A stretch of 64,000 nucleotides of DNA, taken from the NCBI RefSeq assembly GCF_950097975.1, contig NZ_CATNHF010000002.1, forward strand, positions 1-64,000. The letters run 5' to 3'. This stretch comes from Microbacterium sp. T2.11-28. GTDB taxonomy: Bacteria > Actinomycetota > Actinomycetes > Actinomycetales > Microbacteriaceae. Below, one piece after another: positions 28,660 through 42,562 of the stretch. The position numbers were made by a program, and so were the translations under genes. The first letter of the stretch is position 1; each line of letters begins with the position of its first letter. The notes below the pieces were generated by a model. It was not told where the DNA came from, made no database searches, and saw only the letters and a list, made by a program, of their open reading frames with translations.

Positions 28660-29606
28660 GACGCCTCCTCGCGGAGGTGCGCGTAGAGGGCGGTCGACAG
28701 GTACCGCTCTCCGGCGTCGGGGACGATGACGACGATGCGCTGCCCGGCCGCCTCCGGACGCGCGGCGATCTGCAGCGCGGTCCAGACGGCGGCGCCGGCC
28801 GACATCCCCGCGAGGATGCCCTCACGGGTGGCCAGCTCGCGGGCGACGCGGATCGCGTCGTCGAACTCCACGTCCGAGATCTCGTCGACGACCGACCGAT
28901 CGAGCACGTCCGGCACGAAGTTCGGGCCGATGCCCTGGATGCGGTGCCCGCCCGCGCGTCCCTCGCTGAGCACGGGGGAGTCCTTCGGCTCGACGAGGAC
29001 GACCTTCACGTCGGGGTTCCGCTCCTTGAGCACCCGGCCGACGCCGGTGATCGTGCCGCCGGTGCCCGACCCGGCGACGAACCAGTCCACCCGGCCGTCG
29101 GTGTCGCGCCAGATCTCCTCCGCGGTGGTCCGGCGATGGATGGCCGCGTTCGCCGCGTGTTCGAACTGACGTGCCAGCACCGCGCCCGGCGTCTCCGCCA
29201 CGATCCGCCGGGCCGTGTCGACGGCCTCGGTCATGCCCTTGTAGGGGTCGGTGAGCACCAGCTCCGCGCCGTAGGCCTTCAGCAGCGTGCGGCGCTCCTT
29301 CGACATCGAGGCGGGCATCGTGAGGATCACCCGGTACCCTCGCGCGGCCCCGATCAGCGCCAGCGCGATGCCGGTGTTGCCGCTCGTGGACTCCACGATG
29401 GTGCCGCCGGGCACCAGCTCGCCGGCGGCCTCGGCCGCCTCGATCAGCGCGTAGCCGAGCCTGTCCTTCACGCTCCCGCCCGGGTTGTAGAACTCGAGCT
29501 TGACGAGCACCTCCGCGCCGCCGGGCAGGTCGCGGGGGAGGCTGTTCAGGCGGACGAGCGGGGTGTCGCCGAACGCGCTGGTGATGTCGGGATGGATGCC
29601 GGGCAC
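28656..29606 (-). CDS. cysK: Cysteine synthase A (O-acetylserine sulfhydrylase), copy 1
   Basis: 316 residues. Uses PLP to join O-acetylserine and sulfide into cysteine. PLP lysine K47 in GGSVKDR; substrate loop [11 protein letters not shown]; phosphate loop [12 protein letters not shown]; and the SAGAAVWTA end block. Compared with copy 2 it has GG instead of AS before SVKDR and STSGN instead of GTSGN. It starts 8 bases downstream of copy 2 and overlaps cysE, forming a cysK-cysK-cysE operon on the minus strand. Confidence 0.92.
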   Translation of the reverse strand: MPGIHPDITSAFGDTPLVRLNSLPRDLPGGAEVLVKLEFYNPGGSVKDRLGYALIEAAEAAGELVPGGTIVESTSGNTGIALALIGAARGYRVILTMPASMSKERRTLLKAYGAELVLTDPYKGMTEAVDTARRIVAETPGAVLARQFEHAANAAIHRRTTAEEIWRDTDGRVDWFVAGSGTGGTITGVGRVLKERNPDVKVVLVEPKDSPVLSEGRAGGHRIQGIGPNFVPDVLDRSVVDEISDVEFDDAIRVARELATREGILAGMSAGAAVWTALQIAARPEAAGQRIVVIVPDAGERYLSTALYAHLREEAS

Positions 29607-29614
29607 GTGTCGGT

Positions 29615-30553
29615 TCAGTCTTCGCGCAGGTGCTCGTAGAGCGCCGTCGAGAGGTAGCGCTCGCCGAACGACGGCACGATCACGACGACGTTCTTGCCGG
29701 CGGCCTCGGGGCGCGCGGCGACCTGCAGCGCAGCCCAGATCGCTGCGCCCGAGGAGATGCCGACCAGGATGCCCTCCTTGGTGGCCACCTCGCGCGCCGT
29801 GCTGATCGCGTCGTCGAAGGCGACGTCGACGACCTCGTCGATGACGCCCTGGTCGAGGATCGGCGGGATGAAGTTCGGGCCGATGCCCTGGATCTTGTGC
29901 GGGCCGGGCGTCCCCTTGGTCAGCAGCGGCGAGTCGGCCGGCTCGACGGCGACGACCTTCGCCTCGGGCAGGCGGTCCTTCAGCACCTGGCCCACGCCCG
30001 TGATCGTGCCGCCCGTGCCGATGCCCGCGACGAAGTAGCCCACCTCGCCGTCGGTGTCGCGGATGATCTCCTCCGCGGTGGTCTTGCGGTGGATCTCGAC
30101 GTTGGCCTGGTTCGCGAACTGCTTGGCCAGGACGGCGCCCGGGGTCTCGCCCGCGATGCGCTCGGCCTCGGCGACGGCGCCCTTCATGCCGAGAGAGGGA
30201 TCGGTGAGCACCAGCTCGGCGCCGTAGGCCTTGAGCAGCAGGCGCCGCTCGACCGACATCGACGACGGCATCGTCAGGATGACCTTGTAGCCGCGCGCAG
30301 CGCCCACCATCGCCAGCGCGATACCGGTGTTGCCGCTCGTGCCCTCGACGATGGTGCCGCCGGGCTTCAGCTCGCCCGAGGCCTCGGCGGCGTCGACGAT
30401 CGCGATGCCGAGGCGGTCCTTGACCGACGAGGCGGGGTTGTAGAACTCGAGCTTTGCGAGCACGGTGCCCGGCAGTCCCTCGGTGACGCGGTTGAGCTTG
30501 ACCAGTGGGGTGTTGCCGAATGCGCTCGTGATGTCGGGGTGGATGCCGGACAT
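29615..30553 (-). CDS. cysK: Cysteine synthase A (O-acetylserine sulfhydrylase), copy 2
   Basis: 312 residues. Closely similar along its whole length to the adjacent copy at 28656-29606. PLP lysine K45 in ASSVKDR; substrate loop [23 protein letters not shown] phosphate loop; SSGAAIWAA near the end. It is the first gene of the minus-strand cysteine operon, with AAAGGCAGGCC upstream of its ATG. The 101 bases to the divergent prmC hold both promoters. ASSVKDR is closer to the textbook CysK motif, so this is the more likely main synthase. Confidence 0.94.
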   Translation of the reverse strand: MSGIHPDITSAFGNTPLVKLNRVTEGLPGTVLAKLEFYNPASSVKDRLGIAIVDAAEASGELKPGGTIVEGTSGNTGIALAMVGAARGYKVILTMPSSMSVERRLLLKAYGAELVLTDPSLGMKGAVAEAERIAGETPGAVLAKQFANQANVEIHRKTTAEEIIRDTDGEVGYFVAGIGTGGTITGVGQVLKDRLPEAKVVAVEPADSPLLTKGTPGPHKIQGIGPNFIPPILDQGVIDEVVDVAFDDAISTAREVATKEGILVGISSGAAIWAALQVAARPEAAGKNVVVIVPSFGERYLSTALYEHLRED

Positions 30554-30654
30554 GGCCTGCCTTTCGTGCGGGTGTGCGGGTCGGACCAGCCTACGGCGGC
30601 GAACCGGGAGGACGACCTATGTGACGATTCTTCACGATTAGGCTGGACGCGCCC

Positions 30655-31539
30655 ATGAGAACGATCGATGATTCGCGCGCGCCCGCGCGCCTGAGCGAGC
30701 TGCTGCGCGGGGCGACGGCGACCCTCGCCGCCGCCGGCGTGCCCACGCCCGACGTCGACGCCGAGCTGCTCGCCGCCCATGTGCTGGGGCTCTCCCGCGG
30801 CGCACTGGCCGCCGCCGCGCTGCGGGGCGACCCGGTCCCCGCGACCGACCTGGACGCGTGGCACGAATTGGTCGCCCGGCGGGCGGCCCGTGAGCCGCTG
30901 CAGCACCTGACCGGCCTCGCGCCATTCCGCCACCTCGAGCTGCGCGTCGGTCCCGGCGTCTTCGTGCCGCGCCCCGAGACCGAGATGGTCGCCCAGCTGG
31001 CCATCGACGCCCTCCAGGCCGCCGCGTCGCCCGCCCCGATCGCGGTCGACCTCGGCACCGGCTCCGGCGCGATCGCGCTGTCGATGGCGACCGAGGTGCC
31101 GCACGCGCGGGTGTTCGCGGCGGAGAACTCCGTCGACGCGTTCCTGTGGACCAAGGAGAACTTCGCGGCGATCGCCCCGCACGCGACGCTGGCGTTCATC
31201 GACCTGGCCGTGGCGTTCCCCGCCCTCGACGGCACGGTGTCGGTGCTCGTCTCCAATCCGCCCTATGTGCCTGACGACGCGATCCCGCGCGATCCGGAGG
31301 TGCGCTACTGGGACCCGCCGGCGGCGCTCTACGGCGGCGCCGACGGGCTCGACGTCGTGCGGCAGCTTTCGACCGTCGGGCAGCGCCTGCTCCACCCGGG
31401 CGGGTCGCTCGTCATCGAGCACGGCGAGTGGCAGGGCGCCGCGATCCGCGACCTCCTGACCGCCGACGGGTGGCGTGCGGCGGCCACCCACCCCGACCTC
31501 ACCCTGCGCGACCGCGCCACCACCGCGATCCGCGCCTGA
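30655..31539 (+). CDS. prmC: Release factor glutamine methyltransferase
   Basis: 294 residues. Methylates the Gln of the GGQ motif of RF1 and RF2 with S-adenosylmethionine. Has the N-terminal helical substrate domain (ending PLQHLTG), the SAM-binding VDLGTGSGAIALS, and the catalytic NPPY (201-204). In many bacteria it directly follows prfA; here a holin-like gene and the cysteine operon lie between. Followed after 82 bases by the TsaC-type gene. Confidence 0.95.
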   Translation: MRTIDDSRAPARLSELLRGATATLAAAGVPTPDVDAELLAAHVLGLSRGALAAAALRGDPVPATDLDAWHELVARRAAREPLQHLTGLAPFRHLELRVGPGVFVPRPETEMVAQLAIDALQAAASPAPIAVDLGTGSGAIALSMATEVPHARVFAAENSVDAFLWTKENFAAIAPHATLAFIDLAVAFPALDGTVSVLVSNPPYVPDDAIPRDPEVRYWDPPAALYGGADGLDVVRQLSTVGQRLLHPGGSLVIEHGEWQGAAIRDLLTADGWRAAATHPDLTLRDRATTAIRA

Positions 31540-31621
31540 CGGGCGCCGCCGGCGCGGGAGCACCGTCACCCGAGCACCGGCACAGGGAACCCGAGGCGCG
31601 CGACCGTAGACTGGAGCGGCT

Positions 31622-32335
31622 ATGTCCACTGTGTTCGACTGCCGCGACGCCGACCAGCTGCTTCCCGCACTCCGTCAGGCGCGTCAGGCCATCGCCCGGG
31701 GCGAACTCGTCGTGCTGCCCACCGACACCGTCTACGGCGTGGGCGCCGACGCCTTCAGCCCGGCCGCCGTCGCCCGCCTCCTGGCGGCGAAGGGGCGCGG
31801 CCGGCAGTCGCCGCCGCCCGTGCTGGTCCCCGGCATCCCGACGCTTCGCGCCCTCGTGGCCGAGCTCCCCGAGCCGGTCGAGCGCCTCGTCGAGCGGTTC
31901 TGGCCGGGCGGGCTCACCATCGTCCTCCCCGCCCAGCCCTCGCTGACGTGGGACCTCGGCGACACCGGCGGCACGGTGGCCGTGCGCATGCCGGCCGAGC
32001 GCATCGCCCTCGAGCTGCTCGCCGAGACCGGTCCGCTGGCGGTCTCCAGCGCGAACCTGACCGGGAAGGCCGCGGCCACCGCGGTCGATGACGCGCTCGA
32101 CATGCTCGGCGACAGCGTCACGGTCTACCTCGACGGGGGCGCCTCGTCCACCGGCGTCGCCTCGACGATCATCGACGCCACCGGCCTCGTCGGCGACGAC
32201 CGCCGCGCGGTGCGCGTGCTCCGCGACGGCGCGGTCGGACGCGCCGAGCTGCGCGAGGTCCTCGGCGACCTGCTCGAGCCCGACCCCGCCGACCCCGACC
32301 CCGCCGACTCCGACGCTGGCGGCGGCGCTGCGTGA
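31622..32335 (+). CDS. tsaC: L-threonylcarbamoyladenylate synthase (TsaC/Sua5/YwlC family)
   Basis: 237 residues. Makes threonylcarbamoyl-AMP from threonine, bicarbonate and ATP for the t6A modification of tRNAs reading ANN codons. The YrdC fold signature PTDTVYGVGADAF is at about 38-50, with the basic GLTIVLP and SSANLTGK substrate motifs. The C-terminal 15 residues are an Asp/Pro repeat tail (PADPDPADSD) outside the fold. Its stop overlaps the next GTG start (GTGA at 32332). Confidence 0.94.
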   Translation: MSTVFDCRDADQLLPALRQARQAIARGELVVLPTDTVYGVGADAFSPAAVARLLAAKGRGRQSPPPVLVPGIPTLRALVAELPEPVERLVERFWPGGLTIVLPAQPSLTWDLGDTGGTVAVRMPAERIALELLAETGPLAVSSANLTGKAAATAVDDALDMLGDSVTVYLDGGASSTGVASTIIDATGLVGDDRRAVRVLRDGAVGRAELREVLGDLLEPDPADPDPADSDAGGGAA

Positions 32336-33504
32336 AGCACTACCTCTTCACGCTGATCATCACCGCGGCGCTGACCTTCACGCTCACGTGGGTGGTGTGG
32401 CGGGTGAGCATGCGCTACAAGCTCTACCCCGGCATCCGCGAGCGCGACGTCCACAAGAACCCCACCCCCCGGCTGGGCGGCGTCGCGATGTTCCTCGGCG
32501 TCCTCGGGGCCTTCGCGCTTTCCACGGCGGTGCCCTACTTCCAGATCATCTGGCAGGAGCCCGCGCGCGTGTGGGCGATCCTCGGCGCGACGCTGCTCAT
32601 CGTGGTGGTGGGCGTGGCCGACGATCTGTGGGATCTCGACTGGTTCCTCAAGCTCGGCGCGCAGATCCTCGTCGCCTGGATCATCGTCGGCCCCGGCGGC
32701 GTGCAGATCTTCTACCTCCCGGTCGGCGGCGCGACCTACCTGTCCGGCTGGATCAGCGTCGCGCTGTCGGTGCTCGTGATCGTCGTGGTCATGAACGCGG
32801 TCAACTTCATCGACGGGCTCGACGGGCTGGTCGCGGGCGTCGTGCTCATCGCCAACGTGGTCTTCTTCGCCTACACGTACCTCCTCGCGCGCGACTTCGA
32901 GTTCAGCAGCTACTCCAGCCTCGCCGCGTTCCTGGCGATCACCCTGGTGGCCGTCTGCGTCGGCTTCCTGCCCTTCAACTGGAGCCCCGCGCGGCTGTTC
33001 ATGGGCGATGGGGGAGCGCTCATGCTCGGACTGCTGATGGCGGTCTCGGCGCTCCTCGTCAACGGCAATCTGCCGCCGCAGCTCCTCGCGGACAACGATC
33101 AGTTCGGCCGCTCCCAGCTGCTCGGTGCGTTCATCCCCGTGCTCCTGCCCATCGTGGTCGTGCTCCTGCCGCTGCTCGACTTCGGGCTGGCGGTCATCCG
33201 CCGCATGTCCAAGGGCAAGTCGCCGTTCTCGCCCGACCGCAAGCACCTCCACCACCGCATGCTCGACATGGGCCACACCGACCGCGACGCCGTGCTGATC
33301 TTCTACGCCTGGACCGCGGTGGTCAGCTTCTCGGTCCTCCTCATGTACATCGGCACGACCGCGGGCTGGCCGGGGCTCTACGGGCCCGGCGTGGCCTTCG
33401 CCGCCCTCGGCGTGACCGCGTGTCTCATCGTCACCCTGATGCCCTCCCGGCGCGCCCCGCGCGGCGCCGCCCCACCCGCCCCCGAACGGAAGTCCGTCGC
33501 ATGA
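32332..33504 (+). CDS. WecA-like polyprenyl-phosphate GlcNAc-1-phosphate transferase
   Basis: 390 residues with about 10-11 membrane helices. Transfers a sugar-1-phosphate from a UDP-sugar to decaprenyl or undecaprenyl phosphate, starting cell-wall polymer linker synthesis. The MraY/WecA family motifs are visible: VADDLWDLD (Mg-binding Asp pair), NAVNFIDGLDGL, and the cytoplasmic SPDRKHLHHRMLD His motif. Located, as in many actinobacteria, directly before the atp operon; the next gene overlaps by 4 bases. Confidence 0.93.
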   Translation: MKHYLFTLIITAALTFTLTWVVWRVSMRYKLYPGIRERDVHKNPTPRLGGVAMFLGVLGAFALSTAVPYFQIIWQEPARVWAILGATLLIVVVGVADDLWDLDWFLKLGAQILVAWIIVGPGGVQIFYLPVGGATYLSGWISVALSVLVIVVVMNAVNFIDGLDGLVAGVVLIANVVFFAYTYLLARDFEFSSYSSLAAFLAITLVAVCVGFLPFNWSPARLFMGDGGALMLGLLMAVSALLVNGNLPPQLLADNDQFGRSQLLGAFIPVLLPIVVVLLPLLDFGLAVIRRMSKGKSPFSPDRKHLHHRMLDMGHTDRDAVLIFYAWTAVVSFSVLLMYIGTTAGWPGLYGPGVAFAALGVTACLIVTLMPSRRAPRGAAPPAPERKSVA

Positions 33505-34007
33505 ACCCCCCCACCGTCTCGAGCACTCCCGTCCTGCGCACGACCCTCCTGTGGTCCGCGGCCGCCACCGCCGGGCTGGCGGTCATCGGCGCGCTCGTCG
33601 GCTGGGCCGTCGGCGGCGTCGACGGGCTGTGGAGCGCCCTGGTCGCCGTCGTGCTCGCCGCGGTCTTCCTGGGGTTCACCGGCGCGAGCATCCTGATCGC
33701 GAACCGCTGGTACGGCGACCCGCTCTACGTGCCGATCTTCTTCGGGCTGGTCATGGGCGCCTGGCTGCTCAAGTTCGTCCTGTTCATCGTGGTGCTGCTG
33801 TCGCTGCGCGACCAGCCGTGGCTGAACGGGCCGGTGTTCTTCGTCGCCCTCGTGGCGAGCGTGCTCGTCTCGCTGGCCATCGACGTCGTCGTCATGCTGA
33901 AGATGCGCATCCCGCACGTCAGCGACGTGACCCTCCCCACGGCCGAGGAGGTCGCCGAGGGCGCCGCGGATCGTCCGGCCCGGGACGATACCGCACGCGA
34001 GGACTGA
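33501..34007 (+). CDS. Membrane protein at the head of the atp operon (AtpI-like position)
   Basis: 168 residues with four hydrophobic segments (about 13-34, 40-62, 76-98, 108-128) and an acidic C-terminal tail. Position right before atpB and size fit an AtpI-like assembly factor for the c-ring, but sequence similarity to classical AtpI is weak. Coupled to the WecA-like gene by an ATGA overlap. Confidence 0.7.
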   Translation: MNPPTVSSTPVLRTTLLWSAAATAGLAVIGALVGWAVGGVDGLWSALVAVVLAAVFLGFTGASILIANRWYGDPLYVPIFFGLVMGAWLLKFVLFIVVLLSLRDQPWLNGPVFFVALVASVLVSLAIDVVVMLKMRIPHVSDVTLPTAEEVAEGAADRPARDDTARED

Positions 34008-34070
34008 TAGGCTGTCTTCAGAGCCCGCCTGCTCCTCACGGAGCGGTTGCCCTGCTCCTCCGGGAGTGGT

Positions 34071-34970
34071 GTGCGGAGTCCGCTCACATCGACCATCGTC
34101 GCCCCGGCCCTGGCCGGTGCCCCGAAGCTGGAGCCAGCGCTGTTTACCCAGACTGCGACCCTGATCGCCACCTCGGCCGGAGAAGGCCCGGAATTCCACG
34201 GTCCCTCGATCGACGAGTTCTTCCCTGAGGCCATCTTCACGTTCCCGGGTCTCGTCCTGTTCGGTGAACCGCTCTCCATCACGCGCATCCACCTGATCCA
34301 GTTCCTCGCGGTCATCGCGATCGTCCTGATCTTCTGGCTCGGCACGCGGCGCATGACGGTCGTGCCCGGCCGCTTCCAGAGCCTCGTCGAGATGGGCCTC
34401 GACTTCGTCCGCGTCAACGTGGCCGAAGACCTGCTGGGCAAGAAGGACGGGCAGCGCTTCCTGCCGATCCTCACCACGATCTTCTTCATGGTGCTGTTCA
34501 TGAACATCACGGGCATCATCCCGTTCCTGAACATCGCCGGCACGAGCATCATCGCCGTCCCGCTGCTGCTGGCCGTCATCAGCTACGTGACGTTCATCTA
34601 CGCCGGCCTCAAGAAGAGCCCGAAGAACTTCTTCAAGAACGCGCTGTTCCCCTCGGGCGTGCCGCCGTTCCTCTACATCATCGTCACGCCGCTCGAGTTC
34701 ATCTCGACCTTCATCGTGCGGCCCGTCACGCTGACGCTGCGACTGCTCATGAACATGATCGTCGGGCACCTCATGCTCGTCCTGTTCTTCGCCGCGACGC
34801 AGTTCTTCCTCCTCGACCTCGGTGGCTGGTGGTCGGCCCTGGCAGCGGGCTCGCTCGCGTTCGGCCTCGCCTTCACCCTGTTCGAGATCCTGGTGGCCGT
34901 CCTCCAGGCCTACGTCTTCACCATCCTGACCGCGGTCTACATCCAGCTCGCGGTCGCCGAAGAGCACTGA
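34071..34970 (+). CDS. atpB: ATP synthase Fo subunit a
   Basis: 299 residues from GTG 34071; a TTG at 34047 would add eight residues, and neither has an ideal ribosome site. Forms the proton half-channels next to the c-ring. The essential Arg lies in the LTLRLLMNMIVGHL helix, and the last helix has LFEILVAVLQAYVFTILTAVYI. Five or six membrane helices, full length. First structural gene of the complete operon. Confidence 0.95.
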   Translation: MRSPLTSTIVAPALAGAPKLEPALFTQTATLIATSAGEGPEFHGPSIDEFFPEAIFTFPGLVLFGEPLSITRIHLIQFLAVIAIVLIFWLGTRRMTVVPGRFQSLVEMGLDFVRVNVAEDLLGKKDGQRFLPILTTIFFMVLFMNITGIIPFLNIAGTSIIAVPLLLAVISYVTFIYAGLKKSPKNFFKNALFPSGVPPFLYIIVTPLEFISTFIVRPVTLTLRLLMNMIVGHLMLVLFFAATQFFLLDLGGWWSALAAGSLAFGLAFTLFEILVAVLQAYVFTILTAVYIQLAVAEEH

Positions 34971-35246
<276 letters not shown>

Positions 35247-35274
35247 GCCCCCACCAGTCCCTTAAGGAGACAGG

Positions 35275-35823
35275 ATGCTCAAGGATCTTGTCGCGTACGC
35301 GGCGGAAGAGGGTGCGGCGCACAACCCGCTCATCCCCGCCTGGTACGACATCATCTGGTCGGCGGTTTGCTTCGTCGTCATCCTCTTCGTCTTCTGGAAG
35401 GTCGCCCTTCCCAAGATGAAGACGCTCCTCGACGCGCGCTCCGCCGCCATCGAGGGCAACATCGCGAAGGCCGACGAGGCCCAGCGCCGCGCCGAGGCCG
35501 CGCTCGAGGAGTACACCTCGCAGCTCGCCGAGGCCCGCAAGGAGGCCGGGGAGATCCGCGACGCCGCCCGTGAGGACGGCAAGAAGATCGTCTCCGAGGC
35601 CCGCGAGAACGCGTCGACCGAGGCGGCCCGCCTGACGGCGGCGGCCCACACGCAGATCGAGGCGGAGCGCCAGTCGGCCCTCGTCTCGCTGCGCAGCGAG
35701 GTCGGCACGCTCGCGCTCGACCTGGCCGGCGGCGTCATCGGCGAGACCCTCGCCGACGACAAGAAGGCCAAGGGCGTCGTGGACCGCTTCCTCGCAGACC
35801 TCGAGTCGGAGACGGCGAAGTAA
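35275..35823 (+). CDS. atpF: ATP synthase Fo subunit b
   Basis: 182 residues. One membrane helix at about 21-43 (WSAVCFVVILFVFWKVALP) followed by a long charged coiled coil rich in Ala, Glu, Lys and Arg that forms the peripheral stalk. AAGGAGACAGG precedes the ATG. The TAA stop overlaps the atpH ATG by one base. Confidence 0.95.
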   Translation: MLKDLVAYAAEEGAAHNPLIPAWYDIIWSAVCFVVILFVFWKVALPKMKTLLDARSAAIEGNIAKADEAQRRAEAALEEYTSQLAEARKEAGEIRDAAREDGKKIVSEARENASTEAARLTAAAHTQIEAERQSALVSLRSEVGTLALDLAGGVIGETLADDKKAKGVVDRFLADLESETAK

Positions 35824-36611
35824 TGGGCTCTGCGACCACTCAGGCACTCGCGGCGACCGAAGCGGCGCTCGCGACCACGAAGATCAGCGACCTGAGCACG
35901 TCTCGGGAGCTGTTCCTCGCGGCGCGCACCATCGGCGAGTCGTCGCAGCTGAGCGGCGCGCTGTCGGCCTGGGGAGTCCCGGGCGAGGCGCGTGCCGGTG
36001 TGGCCGCGCAGGTGTTCGCGAGCCTCCAGCCCGAGGTCGTCTCGCTGGTGACCACGGCTGCTGCGCAGCGCTGGTCCTCGCTCGACGACCTCATCGGCGG
36101 CATCGAGGCGCTCGCGATCCGCGCGGCCGCGATCGCCGTGCCGACGGTCGACGTCGAGGGGGAGCTGTTCGAGGTCGCGCGCACGGTCGCCGTGAACCCC
36201 GAGCTCGAGCTCGCCCTGGGCAGCCGGCTGGGCGACTCCTCCGCCAAGGGCACGCTGATCGAGCGGATCCTGGGCGGTCGCACCAGCGAGGCGACGACGC
36301 TCATCGTCTCCTCGCTCGTGCAGCAGCCCAGGGAGCGTCGCGTGCGCTCGCTCCTGAACCGGGCGCTCCGCATCGTGGCCGACCAGCGCGGCCGCACGGT
36401 CGCGACCGTCTACGCGGCGGCTCCGCTGGATGCCGACCAGCTCACGCGGCTGCGCTCCTCGCTCAGCCGTCGCTACGGTGCCGACGTCGCGCTCAACACC
36501 GTCGTCGACCCGTCGGTCGTCGGAGGTGTGCGCATCGAGATCGGCGACGACGTCATCGACGCCACCGTCTCCTCCCGTCTCAACGATCTCCGTCAGCGCC
36601 TGGCTGGCTAG
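35823..36611 (+). CDS. atpH: ATP synthase F1 subunit delta
   Basis: 262 residues, longer than the roughly 180 of many bacteria but usual for this group of actinobacteria. Joins the peripheral stalk to the F1 head. The helical N-terminal domain and the C-terminal part ending VVGGVRIEIGDDVIDATVSSRL are both present; the latter is the conserved family signature. Starts at the atpF stop codon. Confidence 0.94.
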   Translation: MGSATTQALAATEAALATTKISDLSTSRELFLAARTIGESSQLSGALSAWGVPGEARAGVAAQVFASLQPEVVSLVTTAAAQRWSSLDDLIGGIEALAIRAAAIAVPTVDVEGELFEVARTVAVNPELELALGSRLGDSSAKGTLIERILGGRTSEATTLIVSSLVQQPRERRVRSLLNRALRIVADQRGRTVATVYAAAPLDADQLTRLRSSLSRRYGADVALNTVVDPSVVGGVRIEIGDDVIDATVSSRLNDLRQRLAG

Positions 36612-36683
36612 AACTTCCCTGCTCCCACCGGGGAGCGGGTCCGCAGGGCCTCCCTGCACCGACTTTCACAACAAAGGAAGACC

Positions 36684-38324
<1,641 letters not shown>

Positions 38325-38354
38325 GCCGCGACGTCTGACCGAGACACAGAACCT

Positions 38355-40729
<2,375 letters not shown>

Positions 40730-40730
40730 C

Positions 40731-40991
40731 ATGCCCCTGACTGTCACCCTCGTCTCCGCGGAGGAGGAAGTCTGGCACGGTGAGGCGAGCCTCGTCGTCG
40801 CCAAGACCGTCGAGGGCGAGATCGGCTTCATGTCGGGCCACGAGCCCGTGCTGGCCATCCTCGCCGAGGGTCAGGTCCGCATCACGCAGGCCGACGGCAG
40901 CAAGGTGATCGCCAGCGCTCAGGACGGCTTCCTGTCGATGGAGGCCGACGAGCTCACCATCGTCGCCGGCCACGCCAGCCTCGAATCCTGA
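40731..40991 (+). CDS. atpC: ATP synthase F1 subunit epsilon
   Basis: 86 residues, beginning one base after the atpD stop. Contains only the N-terminal beta-sandwich domain (VTLVSAEEEVWHGEASLV, then GEIGFMSGHEPVLAIL); the C-terminal helical hairpin that inhibits the enzyme in other bacteria is absent, as is common in actinobacteria. Last gene of the operon, followed by a strong terminator. Confidence 0.95.
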   Translation: MPLTVTLVSAEEEVWHGEASLVVAKTVEGEIGFMSGHEPVLAILAEGQVRITQADGSKVIASAQDGFLSMEADELTIVAGHASLES

Positions 40992-41000
40992 CACCACGTC

Positions 41001-41040
41001 GCGACGCCGCCCGCTCACCCGGGCGGCGTCGCTGTTTCTC
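41001..41040 (+). terminator. Rho-independent-type terminator after the atp operon
   Basis: A perfect 13-bp GC-rich stem (GCGACGCCGCCCG at 41001-41013 with CGGGCGGCGTCGC at 41020-41032), a 6-base loop, and TGTTTCTC after it. It lies 9 bases past the atpC stop. Confidence 0.85.
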
Positions 41041-41076
41041 CGGAGCCGTTCGTCCCGTGTCGATCCCGCCACCGCC

Positions 41077-41826
41077 ATGCTGATCCTGCTTCCGCCGTCC
41101 GAGACCAAGCGACCGGGCGGCGCGGGCGCGCCCCTCGACGTCGGAGGCCTGGCGCTCCCGTCGCTGGCCCCGCAGCGCGCACTCGTGTCCGAGGCGCTCG
41201 TGGGCCTCAGCGCGGACGAGGAGGAGGCGGCGCGCGTGCTTCGGCTGAGCGCTCGGCAGCGGGGAGAGATCGCCGACAACGCCGCGCTCCGCGAGGCGCC
41301 GACGATGGCTGCGGTCGACCGCTACACCGGCGTGCTGTTCGACGCCCTCGACGCGTCGTCGCTGCCTGCAGCGGCGCGACGCTGGCTGGGTGCGCACGTC
41401 CTCATCCAGTCGGCTCCGTTCGGCCCGGTCCGTGCGACCGACCCGATCCCCGCCTACCGGCTGGCGGCGGGGACGACTCTTCCGGGGATCCCGCCGCTGC
41501 GCCGGGTCTGGGCCGATGCCGTCACCTCCGCGCTGGCGGCGCTGGCCCCCGCGGTCGTGCTCGACCTGCGGTCCGAGGCGTATGCCGCGCTGGGCCCGGT
41601 GCCCTCCGGGGTGGCCTCGGCATATCTCCGCGTCGTGACGGCGGGGGACGACGGCGTGGTCCGCGCCCTCAACCACTTCAACAAGCACGCGAAGGGCGCG
41701 CTGGTGCGGGCGCTGGCCGAGGACCGGCCGCGCGTGGGCTCGCTCCGCGGCTTCCGTCGCTGGGCGGAGGCCGCCGGCTGGGACGTGCGGCCCGGTGCGC
41801 CCGGGGAGCTGGACCTCGTCGTCTGA
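41077..41826 (+). CDS. yaaA: YaaA-family protein (peroxide stress)
   Basis: 249 residues of the DUF328/YaaA family. E. coli YaaA lowers free iron and protects DNA during peroxide stress. Family landmarks: the MLILLPPSETKRPGG start, the YTGVLFDALD block, VLDLRSEAYAAL, and the NHFNKHAKGALVRAL motif near the end. Stands alone after the atp terminator, converging with the DUF4282 gene across 12 bases. Confidence 0.9.
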   Translation: MLILLPPSETKRPGGAGAPLDVGGLALPSLAPQRALVSEALVGLSADEEEAARVLRLSARQRGEIADNAALREAPTMAAVDRYTGVLFDALDASSLPAAARRWLGAHVLIQSAPFGPVRATDPIPAYRLAAGTTLPGIPPLRRVWADAVTSALAALAPAVVLDLRSEAYAALGPVPSGVASAYLRVVTAGDDGVVRALNHFNKHAKGALVRALAEDRPRVGSLRGFRRWAEAAGWDVRPGAPGELDLVV

Positions 41827-41838
41827 GGCCGGCGCCCG

Positions 41839-42399
41839 TCAGGCCTCGCGCGCGGTCCCGGTCTCGGGGGCGTGTGCGGTCGAGGTGCCCGGGGTTGCTG
41901 CGGTGTTCGCAGTGACCGCGGTGCCGCTGGTCGGGGCGCTGCCCGTGTTCTGGGCGGTCCGCTCGGTGTTCTCGGCGATCGCGATGAGCGCCACCACCGA
42001 TTCGATCACGAACCGCAGCACCACGACGGCGATGAAGGCCAGGATCGGCACGATGATCACCGTGGAGACGATCAGCGCGATGCCGCCGCCGGGGTTCCAC
42101 CACAGCGACCGGATACCCCCGATGATGCCGCCGAAGAACGTCGCGATGAAGCCGATCGCGATGGCGATGAGGCCCACGACGTAGAACGCGCTGGCCAGAC
42201 GGCGGGTGATGAAGGTCGTGAACGAGATGTCGAACAGCGCCGACAGGAAGCCGCGGCCGATGTCGTCGACGTCGCCCAGCAGCCGCGGGACGCCGGTGTC
42301 ATCGACCTCGGCGGCTGCCGGTGCGCCAGTGGGGGCCGCGGCGGCCTGGGCGGCCGGCTGAGACGGAAGGGGAGGCGGGGTGGGGGTGCTGTCGGTCAT
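41839..42399 (-). CDS. DUF4282 membrane protein
   Basis: 186 residues. A Pro/Ala-rich start of about 45 residues leads into the DUF4282 signature RGFLSALFDISFTTFITRRL and two membrane helices (about 70-95 and 106-137), then an Ala/Thr-rich tail. Function unknown; likely a small inner-membrane protein. Diverges from the DUF5684 gene across 163 bases. Confidence 0.85.
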   Translation of the reverse strand: MTDSTPTPPPLPSQPAAQAAAAPTGAPAAAEVDDTGVPRLLGDVDDIGRGFLSALFDISFTTFITRRLASAFYVVGLIAIAIGFIATFFGGIIGGIRSLWWNPGGGIALIVSTVIIVPILAFIAVVVLRFVIESVVALIAIAENTERTAQNTGSAPTSGTAVTANTAATPGTSTAHAPETGTAREA

Positions 42400-42562
42400 G
42401 ACGGTCCTTCCGTGGGGTGTAGCGCCAGGCTATCCACGCTCGGCGGCGCACCGCGAGTGGGCGCGCGATCCTGTGCAGCGCGACGGCTGCTCGCTAGCAT
42501 GGCACCAGCCGAGGCCCTCGGCCGACGGCTCGCCGCCTTCACGCCCCTCGGAAAGGATCGAC

